Assembly (NCBI GenBank): GCA_002794775.1
Contig: NBAY01000053.1
Coordinates: 1 to 64,000 of the forward strand
DNA length: 64,000 bases
Source of the DNA: Porodaedalea pini
Lineage: Eukaryota > Basidiomycota > Agaricomycetes > Hymenochaetales > Hymenochaetaceae
Reading direction: 5' to 3'
This document shows, in pieces, positions 23,101-34,503 of this stretch (the stretch's first letter is position 1; every line of letters begins with the position of its first letter). The notes beneath the pieces are model-generated. The model did no database searches, was not told the origin of the DNA, and worked only from the letters and a program-made list of their open reading frames with translations. A program made the position numbers and the translations under genes.

Positions 23101-24814
23101 TCTTCACCTTAATGTAGTCACGTATTCAGTAGCCACGAAGAACTCTCTTTTCTTCTTCCCCTCTCCTTCCTTTTCCCATTTTTTTTCCTTCGTTGTCCTT
23201 AGTAGTGCATGTAGTGCAGAGCAGTGCAATATTATACACCAACCATCACGTGAGTATCTTGACGGGAGTCACGGGACTGACGCTTTTTTCCGGAGCTAGC
23301 GTTACTTCAAGTCGGATACTGTATGTAGTACTAGTAGCTTCGTTGTTGTCTCCCATTTCACAATGTTCGTACAATTAGAAACATCGTCGTGACTGAAGAA
23401 CAGACCTGCTTTCGAGAAAGAGCTTTCCTGGATCTCGTCGCCCAAACTTGAAAACCCATTTAAATGGTTTCTCTGCATACGTTCTGTTTGAAGACCCTTT
23501 CAGGTTCCTCCGCGGCGACTACATGTAGTGCTGATCACTCATGATCATGAAGGATTGTCAATCAGCGACATGTCTTCGGCTTGATCTAGTCTCATGTGCC
23601 TGAATGCACTGCCAGCGGAGACTGTACATGCTTACAAGAAGACTTCGAGACATCTGCGCTGCAGGAGTTCGGGGACCAGTCTTGCTCAATGCCGCCATGC
23701 AGCTCAAAAGCTCACGATTGTCTGGAATTCTCGCCAACACTGCAGCTCTCTTTCTGAATTAGCAAAACTGCTCCAAGTACAGCCGCCTGGACTGTGCCTC
23801 TGGCAGTTTGAACATTCTGTTGTTTGTTTTTCTGATTTTGCGAGGTACGATCTTTGAAAATTGATCATGTTGTCTCCGATGACTGCGACTGACTTCATGG
23901 ATCATGTTTTACTTCTACATCCGGCTTTCGCCCTATTATTTTGTGTGCGCGGTCTTCGCTTTCAACAGGCGGGTTCTCACCCCTTGGAGTTGAGAATTGA
24001 GGGACTTTGACAGCTCATCTCCGTCTCAATGATGAGAGTAGAGCAAGGCCGCACCTACGTCATTGACGGCCATCTTGCGGTTCGTCGACTGCTGTTATCC
24101 TCAATACTCGCCCTCCCTGCAGGCGGGCTGAAGACAGATCAAGTCGCAGTCCAATGAGCAGCCAGAGCAGGCGCACCATCATATCAGAGGTTTCACTCTA
24201 AGTAATAATATTTGTCATGACCAACGCCTTCTGTCTGAACTAACAATAAAGCTTTTACACACTTCAACCGGCGGTCCAGAGCTCCGGTCACTGCTAATGC
24301 CAACGTGATCGATTACTTCAAGTTGCAATTCAAGCATTTTGGCATTTTGTACCTTCCGCCCCAATCTTTATGGCATACTATTTCCGACTTGCCGGCTCGG
24401 TTTTTAGCGAACGGATCCGAAGCGTAAGTAGTGAATTGGATTCCTACCGATGTCGCGCTGACATTGCCATCAGATTGCTTCAGGAAGCCATCAAGACTGT
24501 ATCATTCTTTTACTGGATGTCTTGTTGTCTACTTTCCGTCCTGGATATGCAATGTGGCAGAGAAAATGACGTCGAAACCTGTCAATGCCATCCGCTTTTG
24601 CAATAGCTCCATAATGTACTCTGGAAGGAACATAGACAGTGCTCAAAGGAGCGAAGCCCAGCGTCTATATGGTGTTTCTGAACCGTGCACGGACCTTCCT
24701 CTGTGCTATAAAGTGTGAGCTTCTCGACGCCTTTCTTCCTCAGTCACTCAGCTCCCGAGTTTTCGACTACACATCTCTTCTCCCAGACCTCTCAAACCTC
24801 ATTGCTCTTCAACA
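23101..24814. other. Gene-poor stretch with a possible orphan exon
   Basis: No complete gene is supported. A 60-codon open stretch at 24243-24424 (plus) reads NNKAFTHFNRRSRAPVTANA and later FKLQFKHFGILYLPPQSLWH, with coding-like composition, ending in TAA at 24422-24424. It could be a fragment of a lost gene; I do not recognise the family. The 3' untranslated part of the retrotransposon ends somewhere in the first 150 bases. Confidence 0.4.
24707..24712 (+). promoter_or_regulatory. TATA-like box of the hydrophobin gene
   Basis: TATAAA lies 103 nt before the hydrophobin ATG, followed by a C/T-rich stretch, the usual layout of strong fungal promoters. The duplicate gene at 40.4 kb has TATAAG at 40297-40302, 92 nt before its ATG, in aligned surroundings. 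Confidence 0.55.
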
Positions 24815-25338
24815 ATGCTTTTCGTTAAATACACTTCGCTCCTCGCGCTTCCCCTTCTTGCGGTCGCCACGCCTTGGGCTACGTCCACGACGAAGGTTGC
24901 GCCCACGACTACGGTCACGGTTACCTCGACGGCCACGGCGACCGAGCCCGCGAGCCAGTGCAACACAGGCCCCATCCAGTGCTGCGACTCTACCGAGACT
25001 GCGGGAAGCCCCGCCGCCTCTTCGCTCCTCGGTCTGCTAGGCATCGTCGTTCAGGACCTCGACGTGCTCGTCGGCATTACCTGCACCCCCATCACTGTCA
25101 TTGGTACTGGAAGCAGCTCTTGGTATGTTAGCTTATTGCGCTCCAGATTTATTTAGGCGAAGGCTGATTAGAGTTTTCTCTTCTTTAGCGAGGCTGCTCC
25201 GGTCTGCTGCGAGAACAACAGCTTCAGTAAACCCATTTCCCTTCTTCTTGATCTGTGAGATACGTATTCTGACCTCGTTTGCTTTTCTCAGACGGCTTGG
25301 TTGCAATTGGCTGCGTTCCGGTCAACATTAACCTGTAG
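24815..25338 (+). CDS. Class I hydrophobin
   Basis: Hydrophobins are small secreted proteins that self-assemble at air-water interfaces and coat aerial hyphae, fruiting bodies and spores. Three exons (24815-25122, 25189-25226, 25292-25338) give 130 residues. A signal peptide (MLFVKYTSLLALPLLAVATP) leads into a threonine-rich spacer. The eight cysteines are at residues 49, 56, 57, 90, 103, 109, 110 and 123: C-x6-CC-x32-C-x12-C-x5-CC-x12-C, the class I pattern. The C-terminal CCENNSFNGLVAIGCVPVNI is typical of mushroom hydrophobins. The next gene, on the opposite strand, belongs to an orphan family that also accompanies the second hydrophobin-like gene at 40.4 kb. The frame is intact throughout. 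Confidence 0.95.
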
Positions 25339-25913
25339 GGCCCGAGTTGCACCAGCGGCCAACTCAACTGAGGTCCAAAGGACGGGAGGCATTGTACTCT
25401 TTGACGAAGAGGGAATGGCTTGTCGCTGCTGAGGTTATATTTGACTTGGGATTTGTTTGACTCTTGATAATAATAGTTAGGATTGGTGCAATGTTAACCA
25501 TGTGCTATGCTTTGCTTGATATGATTGATATACGTTTTGATGCTAAGAGGTTAACGACAGATCCATGGCCAGTCTGAGGAAGCGAATGTGGCCTTCTTGC
25601 TTTGGCATGCAAGCAAGCCTCTAAATTGAGCACTGACCAGTATTTGAGATTCTTTAGAGACAAAGAGAAAGAAACGCGAGTGATACTAACATGCAGCATC
25701 CTAGCCGGTTATATTGTGGATCATCATATCCGTTTTGTATTCATAACCATTGGTTTCTTTCACCCCTGTTCGAATTATCTCCGATATCGAAGTCATCTCC
25801 CACAACACCTTCGTATCTTCGCTTCGGTAAATTTAATGACTGTAACTAGAATACGGATCACATACACAATCATATACACGTATCACTGTACCCAAACACC
25901 ACAGGCATCCCGT
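25339..25913. other. Convergent intergenic stretch
   Basis: This is the 3' space between the hydrophobin and the convergent orphan gene. No gene or clear terminator-like structure is supported. Confidence 0.5.
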
Positions 25914-26751
25914 TTATGCGTACACCACGAAATCACGTGTTCCCCATTTCAAGCGCGAAGAGCAGATATTGTGTGTTGGCGCGACCACATACTCGAACAT
26001 TTCTTCGACTACGTCCGCCGTGCCCGTTACTGCAAAGTTAAGGATTTCGTATTGCGGATCCGTAGAATCACTCTTCCTCAAACGAGGGTTGCCTTCGCTA
26101 CTCTCGAAGAATAGGTCCCGGGAGTTTGAGACGAAAATCCATTGCTTTTGTGACTCGGAAGCGTCGTCGGAGTTGTCGTCGGATTGATAAAGATCGTGTG
26201 GGATGGCTTCCTGTCGAGAGAAAAATTGGGCCATGGCACATAACAAGTAGAAATCTTTGATCGATTCGAAATATATACTATTAATGATAGATTAGGCGCC
26301 ATATAAGTAGGAAATCCAGAAGGAAAAAATGCATCGCGAAACGTACGATGATGCGCTAAACGATGCCCAATATTCACCATCACTCGGTAGATCGAGCTTC
26401 AGTGACTCCGGAAGATGCCCCGAGATTTTGTTGAGATAATGCTACAACCAGGAGGTATGAGTTTTACACCACAATTCAAGTTCAATGTCACCCTCATAAC
26501 CCAGGTGCACAGAGAAAGAAACGTACGTCTTTTGCAATATCGGACAGTATGCGACGGCATTCGCACGCAAAAAAGACGTTGACTTGGCGCAGGCATCTCC
26601 TGCGCTCTGCTTTCGTCGCCTGCTCGATGATTATCGGCCATAAGATGCCATACAAGTTGCCTGAGGGCGAAAGCGCATTTATGAGCTTTGAAGAAAGGCC
26701 TCTAGGTTTGACAATCGGTTGCCTCTTTGCTTTGGAGTGAGAGCTTGACAT
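25914..26751 (-). CDS. Orphan three-exon protein, copy 1 (227 aa)
   Basis: Exons 26751-26527, 26441-26347 and 26277-25914 join without a break into 227 residues. The N-terminal part has SSKLINALSPSGNLYGILWP and RRRCLRQVNVFFACECRRIL; the middle exon ends WASFSASS; the last exon has QWIFVSNSRDLFFESSEGNP and VVEEMFEYVVAP. The same exon phases (0, then 2) and the same blocks occur in three copies at 41.3-44.9 kb. There is no signal peptide, membrane segment or motif that I can assign, so the function is unknown; a soluble intracellular protein is the default reading. It lies convergent to the intact hydrophobin. An ACGCGT-containing element shared with the other copies lies 171-199 nt before the ATG. 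Confidence 0.7.
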
Positions 26752-26921
26752 GATCGTAGGAGAGAAGTGTGTAAAAACGAGGCAGAGGATGTCAGTGGTC
26801 GAACAAAGCTAGCAGAGCCTTGCTGAGGGCCATGAGCGCGAATATAAGCAAAAACGTTATCCAGTTATCCGAGACATTCCGGCTGCATATGCAGCCCGGT
26901 GCCTCTGCACCGCGTGACACT

Positions 26922-26950
26922 AAAAATCGCGTCGCGTCACGCGTACCCGG
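26922..26950. promoter_or_regulatory. Conserved upstream element of orphan gene copy 1
   Basis: A CG-rich block containing CGCGTCGCGTCACGCGT lies upstream of copy 1. Closely related blocks occur upstream of copies 2 (42286-42318), 4 (44895-44931) and, more weakly, 3 (43541-43569). Copies 1 and 2 also share a GAGACATTCCG motif beside it. The ACGCGT core equals the MluI cell-cycle box bound by MBF in yeasts; that link is inference. Confidence 0.4.
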
Positions 26951-28255
26951 ACAGTGAACACCCTAGAAAAAGCTGAGCTCACTTTGAAAAGTTGTTGCGC
27001 ATGACCATGAACGAGATTATGGCTGAAGGAGCCGAAACTATAATTGGATTGCGTCCAAGACACAGCAGTCAATAATCCCCCACATCAGGCAGTCCCGACG
27101 ATAGACTGGTACATGTCCTTCACATTGCCTGCTGCCTTGCCCGCAGTGCTAAACCAATGGTAGTACATGCTTTTCTCGTCCTTATTTTGCAACAGGAGAT
27201 TCTGACGGCTGGTCCAGACGAATAGGTCCATCACGAAAAAGTCGCGTCGCCTGTATAGCCTTGTATACCTTGTAAGGTAATAAAAGTCTGTTAGTCAGCT
27301 TGTCATGTGCCAAAATGTCTTCGAGTCGGATACAAGCTCGTTACAAGAGTTTTGGTGCAATACAAGGCATATACAAGACAGATAGATAATTACAAAAAAT
27401 ATACTATACTTTTATCATTTTGTATTCTGATTATATGCCCTCTGAAAGTCTGATGTCTGAGCTGTAATGTATTTATTCTACTGATTATGCCTGACAATGG
27501 AGCCGGAAGGCTCTTCACCAGTTTATATGTTGGGTGTCAGCATGTCAGTCAGTATATCATATTCTTATTAGCCTTCACATAGGATACAAGATAAATACAA
27601 GTCAGATAGATGCTTACAGGAAATGCACATTTATTTTTCTTGTATTATATGCCACTCATATGTCCTTCCAAAATCTAATGTCTAAACTGTAGTGCATTAA
27701 TCATAGTGTTTTTGTCTGATCATCCACTCATTTCAGATATCAGCTCTTCAATCACTGTCCAAGATTTGCTTTGTTTTCAGGAGAGATGCACACACGGTGG
27801 GAATTCAAACCCACTCACCGCGTTCCCGGTGGATCTAGTAATGCCAGAGGCAGATATAGAAGAAATGTATAGCCATACCTAGAAATACCAAATTCAGATG
27901 TTCTCCGAGTTAGGTCGAGTCAGAGAAGAAGATCACACAACCAATGCCTCTCCATTGCTTAGACTTGATGCTCTGGCGTGAGGTAAAGACAGATGAAAAA
28001 ATATTATCTAGCTCAATCTGCATGTATCTTATGTTAGCATATATATTTTGAGCTGAATAGACCACCTGAGTTTGTCTGGCACAGGCTTGAGTAGCTGGTT
28101 TATTAGTTTTTATTAATTACTACATATGGGGTGCGTAAAATACAAGAACAAATAACACGTCAAAAATGATAGGTATGCATATGGAGAGCGCGTACGCGTC
28201 GTGTCGCGTTTCCTACCTGTATTCCCTGCTCTAACCCCTCAAACAACGGCCCGTT
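26951..28255. other. AT-rich stretch with a degenerate direct repeat
   Basis: No gene is supported. An AT-rich block of roughly 120-130 bp appears twice, at about 27371-27490 and 27595-27725. Both copies start with ATACAAG...CAGATAGAT and later share a TATATGCC...CTAATGTCT-like part. The second copy is diverged. These may be remnants of a small mobile element or an old local duplication. Confidence 0.5.
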
Positions 28256-29844
28256 ATGATGACAATCAACCTCCAGTACTTCGCGTCGCTTTCCCGGGAG
28301 CAGCAAGCTCACTTGCTGGCCCAGGCGACGGGCTCTAAGAACGGCACGGCCCCTTTGTATGCGCGTTCGTTGACGTCTCCTGCCTTTGGCCGGTCCTCTT
28401 CGCCATCCCGTGCATCCTCTGAGCCTGGCCTGAGCACCGAAGAGGCCCTCTCTGCTGTGCTGGGACGCATTTCTGAGCTGGAGGCCGAAGACCAGCGAAA
28501 GAAAGCCCAACTGGAGCACCAGTCTGAGCATCTCAATCGGCTTACGACGCAGCTTGCCCAGTTCGAAAACCGACTCCCGAATGCCGATGGGGATGCAGAT
28601 GACGAGGGAGAGGGCGGGACACGGCCCAGAAAGAGGAAGCGAGGAGGGAAAAAGTCCGGTCGGGTCCTGATACTCGGAGTCGAGTCCAACTCACTCGACC
28701 ATGACGGGAAAGAGGCCCGAAAGGCCCTGCTGGTACGCCCTACAACCGTAAATGCTCAGCTAAAAAAAAGCTCACCTAAATTAAATCTAGGCTGCAATTA
28801 AACATGAGATGGAAGACTTGTCCGGAATCAAGCCAGGGCAAGACTTACCTGGGCCCGAATCCTCCGGTGAGCAAGTGGACGAAACGGGCAAGCTCCTTTT
28901 TGTGCCGAACCTCGAGGCAGAGGTCACCGATGCCACGAACGTTCGGCTCATTGAGCAGGCCGCGAAAATCGTTGACCTGGAACAGAAAGTAAGTAAATCA
29001 GTTGAAAACCTTGATATATGCGCTGATGAACGCACCTTTAGGACGAAGCAAAGAGAGTCCTTCGGAGCCCGGACATCGCGTACACAAGAGACGACCTTCG
29101 TGAGTTTGCGAAGACCGTGTTACGTACCTGGAGGACCAACTACAGGGCGCAAGTCGACGATGCGGTCAAAGAGAGGATGAAGAATCGGAAGCGAACGAAC
29201 CAGCGTGTTCAGCGCCGTTGGCAGGTAAGATATCTTTTGCTGTCTTGCGTGTCTCTTGACCATCAGCTGACTATATAATTTCAGAAAAAGAATGATCGGC
29301 TTGCAGAAGCTGATACTTACTGCACGCAATATGGAGCCGATCCAACTCCGCTCCTTCTGACAGACTGGATGTCGGATCTCGTGAGCTCTCTTGATACCGA
29401 CGACGAGATCAAGAAGGTCGAGCACCAGGCAACGCTCCGTGCCAAAGCAGGACTTACCGCGGCTCAAGTCCAGCAGGGAGCAAAGGCCTGGGAGAAGGTC
29501 ACGAAGCTTTTTCGTTCGAAGGAGGTGAGTTTTTTTTTTTCTCTTCGTAATAAATTCCTACTCACTTTCCGTAGGTAAATCAAGTCTACGAAGCTCTCGA
29601 CGAGCTTTGTATCACACGCAGGTCTGCGTCTCAGAGGACGTACCTGTCGGTCCAGCGAATCGACCTTGAACGCGTTGATGTAAACCCGCCGAACCGCGCG
29701 ATATTCCCCTTCATGAAAGATGAAGGCTGGTTCGGCGACCACATCAGGGGAACGGCCCTAGAACGCGACCTCAAGATTCGCCAGCAGGACCCTATCGGAT
29801 TCGGAACAAGAAAGGGAGAGGCAAGCGGCTTGCAGAATGAGTAG
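28256..29844 (+). CDS. Unknown protein of the two-gene DNA transposon
   Basis: Five exons (28256-28732, 28791-28988, 29042-29224, 29285-29524, 29575-29844) join in frame into 455 residues. Start MMTINLQYFASLSREQQ. Residues about 60-95 look like a coiled coil (LSAVLGRISELEAEDQRKKA). A basic nuclear-localisation-like stretch follows (RPRKRKRGGKKSGR, about residue 122). The middle has WRTNYRAQVDDAVKERMKNR and RTNQRVQRRWQKKNDRL, arginine-rich and helix-forming. The end is IRQQDPIGFGTRKGEASG. I know no named domain. It stands tail to tail with the Tnp2-like transposase, 265 bp apart, as the second gene of CACTA-type elements often does, so a DNA-binding accessory protein is plausible (inference). 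Splice sites and frame are fully intact. Confidence 0.65.
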
Positions 29845-30109
29845 AGCTCAGACATGCAGCGGCTTCTCGGACTTGTAGAAAAGACTTGGACTCGCATGAA
29901 CATGGCTCTGGCCGCTCGGACTCGCATAAAGGCATATTATTATTCTTGGAGGACTCTATTCGCACCTGTAAAACTCAGTCAAAGACCCTGAATGTAGAAA
30001 TACTTAGACACTCACCTGTAGCGCGCAGTGTAAAGTAGAAATAAATAATAATAATGTTAATGTGATGAAACAGACTGCAGCGCAGTCAGTCTCAGATTAC
30101 CGGGTCATC

Positions 30110-33100
30110 CTAGAGACGAGCTTGGTCATTTTCAAGTATATTTGAGAATGAAAGACGAACCCTTGAAAGCCCGATCGTAGCCCATATGAGCTCTCGATCA
30201 GTGTCATCTCCTTCGCCGTCCTCATCCTCATCCTCATCCTCGTCCTCGTTCTCGTTCTCGTCTTCGCTCTCCTCCTCCCCTCCTCCTCCCTCTCCTGCCG
30301 CCTCTCCCACTTCCCGTGCCGATATGAGAGCGCGTGGAAGACTTATCGATACACGACAGGCCTGGGACCTGATGAGGGAAGGGGGAATTAAATCGGGCGG
30401 TCCTTCTTCGCCTGCACATAGGTAGTCGTTGTATACCCAGAACTTCACTTCAAGTTGCGGGCTTGTATGTAAATAAAAGAAGTTAGCGCGTAAAGCGATA
30501 GATAAGAAATTAAATTGACTTACTAGGGATCCCATTCGCTCGTGTCAATATCTTCTCGGGGGCGGAACCATTTGATATGCAAGAATACTTTGGGCCCGGC
30601 GATACGGCTCTGTGTGTGAGAGAGGATACTGATCACCTGGCCGGCGAAGAGGTTGCCATCAAGCTCCATCTGGACGATAGAGTTCGGAGCATGCGAAGCC
30701 TTGGCGGAAGGGGTGATACGGCGGCCATCGAGGATGAGAAACGAGTGGAAATTAGCTTGCGTAGATAGGATATTCGAGGCGTCAGTCAGACGTGAAGTTC
30801 GGGATACGACGTTAGCCGCTGGATGCGCCTCTTCGTAGTACTCAAGCAGAGGCTGTTGGAGCTCCTCTGGAAGCCTCTTCATAACCGCCGGACCAAGGGA
30901 GAAAGGCTTGCCACCTGTAGGAATAGAAATTTATTATTTCCTTAGCACGCATCGTCTCTGGCTCCGATGATAAGACAATCAGAGGGGAAACATAGACTTA
31001 CGGTCTTGCGTGAGAGCGTCTACCTCATCGACCATAGAGGCCATTGAGGCGACGGTTCCCCGAGGGTCGTCGTTGGCATGGGTCATGAGCTTCGCGGCCT
31101 GGCTCATGACCTCGTCCTCGCCAGTTGCAAGCGACCGTAACTTGAATAGAAGGTAGTAAGATGAATTAATTTAAAATAGAATGAGAATTGTACCTTTTCA
31201 CGGAGAACCACATCTTTATGATAGGCTCGGAAGAAGCTCTTTTCGATCTCGCCGCCGTTGTGATTATTTGTGCGATATCCCTTGAGAACTTTGTTGAGCC
31301 GCTCGCCCGTATACGTCCAGAATCCGTAGACGGGCCCAAAGGACCGAAGCTGATCGGCTATATGCATCAGATAATGATGATTCGGCTTTACACAAGACGG
31401 ATGCATCTGTTTATTAAATTTAGTATAAAAACTCGAGAAAAAAAACAGCAAGTACCTCGAGATAATCATGTAGGTACTCCTTTAGAAGCCTCTCCGCGTG
31501 AGGAATATCGGCAACTCTGACAGAGCGGCCGAGAATGATCTTAAGGGCCATGGCGAGCTTGAGAAAGTTGGCGGAGTCGCCAGCCTGCATACGAACAGGC
31601 TTCGGTTTCTTGGCCGGCTTCTCGTCATCCTCTGTTGCGGTGCCTGCCTCGATGCGCTGGAGTCGCTGTCGTTCCTTCGACTCCCATCGGCGCGTTCGTC
31701 GCTCGAACTCGACTTGAGCTCGCGGCTGCCATTCCCGCCAGATAAGAGGGATCTGATTAAACGAAAGAAAGTAAAGTTAATTGAATATAAAGTAGAGAAT
31801 ACTTACTATTATCGGACAATACACTAAGACGAGAGTCTTATACTCGTCTGCCGAGAGTGAGCCGCCAGCGGGGTATCCAACCTCGCGAGGTAGTCGGCCG
31901 ACCCACGACGGCATTTCGAACTGGGAGCAGACCGCGTCGTAAGAATGTCCGAGTCGTATATTTAATAAAAGCTTACATTTCGAAGATACGAATGTATCTG
32001 ATCAAGTTCCCGACGTTTCTTGGCCGTCCGTTTGCGGAGCACGCCTTGCCTAATCCAAGCATCGAGCCATTGGGTCCTACAAACGCCTTGGATAAAATAT
32101 TAGTAACTACAAGCGCGTTTAATCAGAAAACAAAGAGACTTACCGAGTAGAATATTATGCATTGGGTCTATTACACCCATCGTGATCGGATTGTAGTACG
32201 GGAGGCGCGTACACTCGGCGTACCGCACGCCGGATTGCTTGAAGAGCGCCTCCCGTTCGTCTGGACCTGCGTCTCGATACTCATCGGAGAGCGCACGGTG
32301 CTCTGTAGCAGTACGCGGCGGGAAATCTTTAAGAAAATATGTATTTATTGTGAGAATAAATTTAAAAAGCACTTATCTACTCACCATTCGTCATTCCCTT
32401 CTCTGTATAAAGCTCCTTTCGCTTTGCCTTACACCGAGGGCAGAAGCAGAGCGTGTGTGCAGTATCTGCAAACCCGTCGACACGACAGAGCGCGGGATGG
32501 TCGCAGCAGTGTGCAATGCATACAACTCGACATAGGCGACCTAACTCACGAAGCGAATCAGAGTCTGGGATACAGAGAGTGGAAGGAACTCACCGCCTGG
32601 ATACTTTGGCGTAGGGACGACGATACCCTCCTCGTAGAGGCGTATCTTTTCGTCTGTGTCGACCTTGAGGATGTGCTGGAGCTCGTCGGCCGTCGCTTCC
32701 TTCGGGCCAGGTACGATTCCCGTCAGGAGAAGGTTGCGTGGTTGATACCTAAAAACGTAGTTAATTATGTTCAATAAACGAGTGCCGACTCACTTTAAAT
32801 GCACCGGTAGATTCGCGATACAGTGAGAGAGGACTCCAGAGCTGTAGGTCGGTCCATTCCTCCCTCCCTCGCCGCCGAAGCTAAAAGAAAGAGAAATGAA
32901 AGTAATAAAGAAAGGAAAAGAAAAACAAAATAGCCTACCCGTCAAAAAGTAGAACAAGGGCGAGCCGAAGCTCGTCCTGAGGACCGAGATCAAAAAACTT
33001 CTCGCCGTTAGCAGTCTCCATAGAATTCCAGACCTCCCCGTCCATAATATCCCCCAGAACTCCAGCAAACCGTGATTTTTTCTTGTAGCTCTCTAGCGCT

Positions 33101-34115
33101 TCCTCCATTCCCGGAACAGCGAGAAGCGTCGTTAACTGACTGCTAATAGAAAGATGTGGGTACTGGAGGATAGGCGTTTGTGTTTGATGCTCTTCTCCGT
33201 CAGTCGTTCCGTCAAAATCGCCCCGTAGGAGCGTCTTGGTCTTGAAGAGGGGTATATCGCAAATTTCGCACCTCAGGTCGCACTCGGAGTCCGCAGGAAA
33301 GACACGCCGGCATGTAGGACACATGGGAAGGACCTTGAAGCGATCTTGGAGCCCGAGTGCTTTGAATGCGGTCTTGAGTGTGATTATAGGCTTGTAATCA
33401 GGAGAGAAGAGGCCGAGATTAAAAATAAGGCACTTGAGAACTGAAAGAATGAGATTACAGCCGCGAAACGGCAGATGGAAGCGGAGATTTAGGCACGCGA
33501 CGAGAAGCAAAACGACCTGCCAGAGATTGTTGCATTTGTTCGAGTCGGCCGAGTCTTGAGTTATGAGCGGCGGCGAAGGACTTCTCTCAGCTTCTTGCTG
33601 CTCTGTCTCGTGTGTTGGTTCATTGAGTTCGTCATCCAGATGCCAAAAGTTGTCGAGTCCATCGTCGTCGACGTCCATGCGGTCGTCGGACGTGTCTTCA
33701 GGCAAAAAGCGCCCGTCACTCCCTGCAGCCGCCTCGTCCCGTGTACCAGTGCTCCCACCCGTCCCTAGCCCAACAGCAGCAGCAGCAAGCCCTGAAGCGA
33801 CAACATTACCTGCAGCAACAGCAGCAACAACAAGACCAGCAGCCGCAGCCACAGCCGCAGCAGCAACAGCAGAGGCGCCAGCTGCGCCGACGTCCTTCAA
33901 TGCTTGCGTGTCCTTCACTCGAGCAGCAGCGAAGCGCTTCGCATGGGAGCGTTGCGTGGAGGCTTCGATATAGCGTCCCTTTGACGAGACCACGACGCAC
34001 AACTTGCATGAGCACCAGGCCATGCGCTTTGACTTCGATTTCTGTTAAAAGTTAATATATTTCATTTAATAAAGGAGTATATTACACTAGTACTCACAGA
34101 ATTAGCCTTGGCCAT
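30110..34115 (-). CDS. Tnp2-like (CACTA/Plavaka type) transposase
   Basis: Translation starts MAKANS (18-nt exon 34115-34098), then KSKSKRMAWCSCKLC, a CxCxxC zinc-binding start, followed by alanine-rich and acidic parts. The core shows the Tnp2-family blocks: CPTCRRVFPADSECDLRC, FFDLGPQDELRLALVLLFDGF, GPTYSSGVLSHCIANLP, RNLLLTGIVPGPKEA, CFCPRCKAKRKEL, YYNPITMGVIDPMHNILLG, and MHPSCVKPNHHYLMHIADQL near the C-terminal part. About ten introns restore the frame. The last exons encode an extremely acidic tail (a run of E, D and N) before ending at TAG 30110-30112. The enzyme should cut and join the element ends. The many alanine codons (GCA/GCT) near 33770-33880 make misleading glutamine- and serine-rich frames on other strands. 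Confidence 0.8.
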
Positions 34116-34177
34116 CGTGGATGCGTGATGAGAGGCACGAGCGCGTGCCAGGGGTGCCGCTCATCACGAATCCACGA
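34115..34177. repeat. Nested hairpin at the transposase start
   Basis: Two 18-nt arms (34115-34132 and 34160-34177) are inverted with a single mismatch. The 27-nt loop itself holds a perfect GGCACG/CGTGCC hairpin (34134-34139 with 34144-34149). The left arm overlaps the first base of the transposase ATG. It could be a transposase binding site, a folded leader, or a sub-terminal repeat. Confidence 0.7.
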
Positions 34178-34500
34178 AGTCCAGCACCTGGGACGCGTTG
34201 TGACAGATCGTGTCAGGAGTACTGAGTCTAATTGTAATCTATATCGCCTAACAAGTCCTCGACGCAGATCCTCACCGATCATCCTCGACTATCTCATCTT
34301 ATCTATTATCACATGGTCCGGTAAGCGGCGGTTCCATATTATTCCAGGCTTTAAATTCAGATCTGACAAATACTTCACACGGATAAACTAATCACATATA
34401 TTGCCAGATTACGCTATACTACGTTACAGCACCTGACCTCATACTGTCAGATCTACCGGGAACGCGGTGACTTGCCCCTTTCGGGCCGCCAATCCAGCAC
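34178..34500. other. Flank between transposon and MITE
   Basis: No gene is supported. One end of the large transposon should lie here, but I found no terminal repeat to mark it. Confidence 0.5.
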
Positions 34501-34503
34501 TAA

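Larger units (their letters stand above)
28256..34177. mobile_element. CACTA/Tnp2-type (CMC, possibly Plavaka) DNA transposon
   Basis: The transposase on the minus strand and the unknown intact ORF on the plus strand form a convergent pair typical of two-gene CMC-superfamily elements. Both are fully open, so the copy seems young. I could not locate terminal inverted repeats or a target-site duplication, so the true ends are unknown and the coordinates only span the coding parts plus the promoter hairpin. Confidence 0.6.

Noticed and set aside
23072..23240. Poly(A) or simple-repeat tail and target duplication of the LINE
   Set aside because: The region is T- and C-rich with repeated GTAGTGCA-like words, but no clear tail or flanking duplication could be matched to the 5' side.
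27795..27850. tRNA-like T-arm (GGGAATTCAAACCC) with a nearby stem
   Set aside because: Read on either strand the loop is 8 nt, the anticodon and acceptor arms do not form, and no A/B box pair is present. At most a fragment of a tRNA-derived element.
30186..30425. Plus-strand serine-rich ORF
   Set aside because: It is the reverse strand of the acidic tail (repeated GAG/GAT codons) of the transposase and has no independent support.
33563..34055. Plus-strand glutamine- and alanine-rich ORFs
   Set aside because: They mirror the alanine-rich segment of the transposase on the minus strand.
28100..34500. Terminal inverted repeats for the large DNA transposon
   Set aside because: I compared the flanks of the two genes by eye and found no convincing matching ends; the ends may lie further out or be short.
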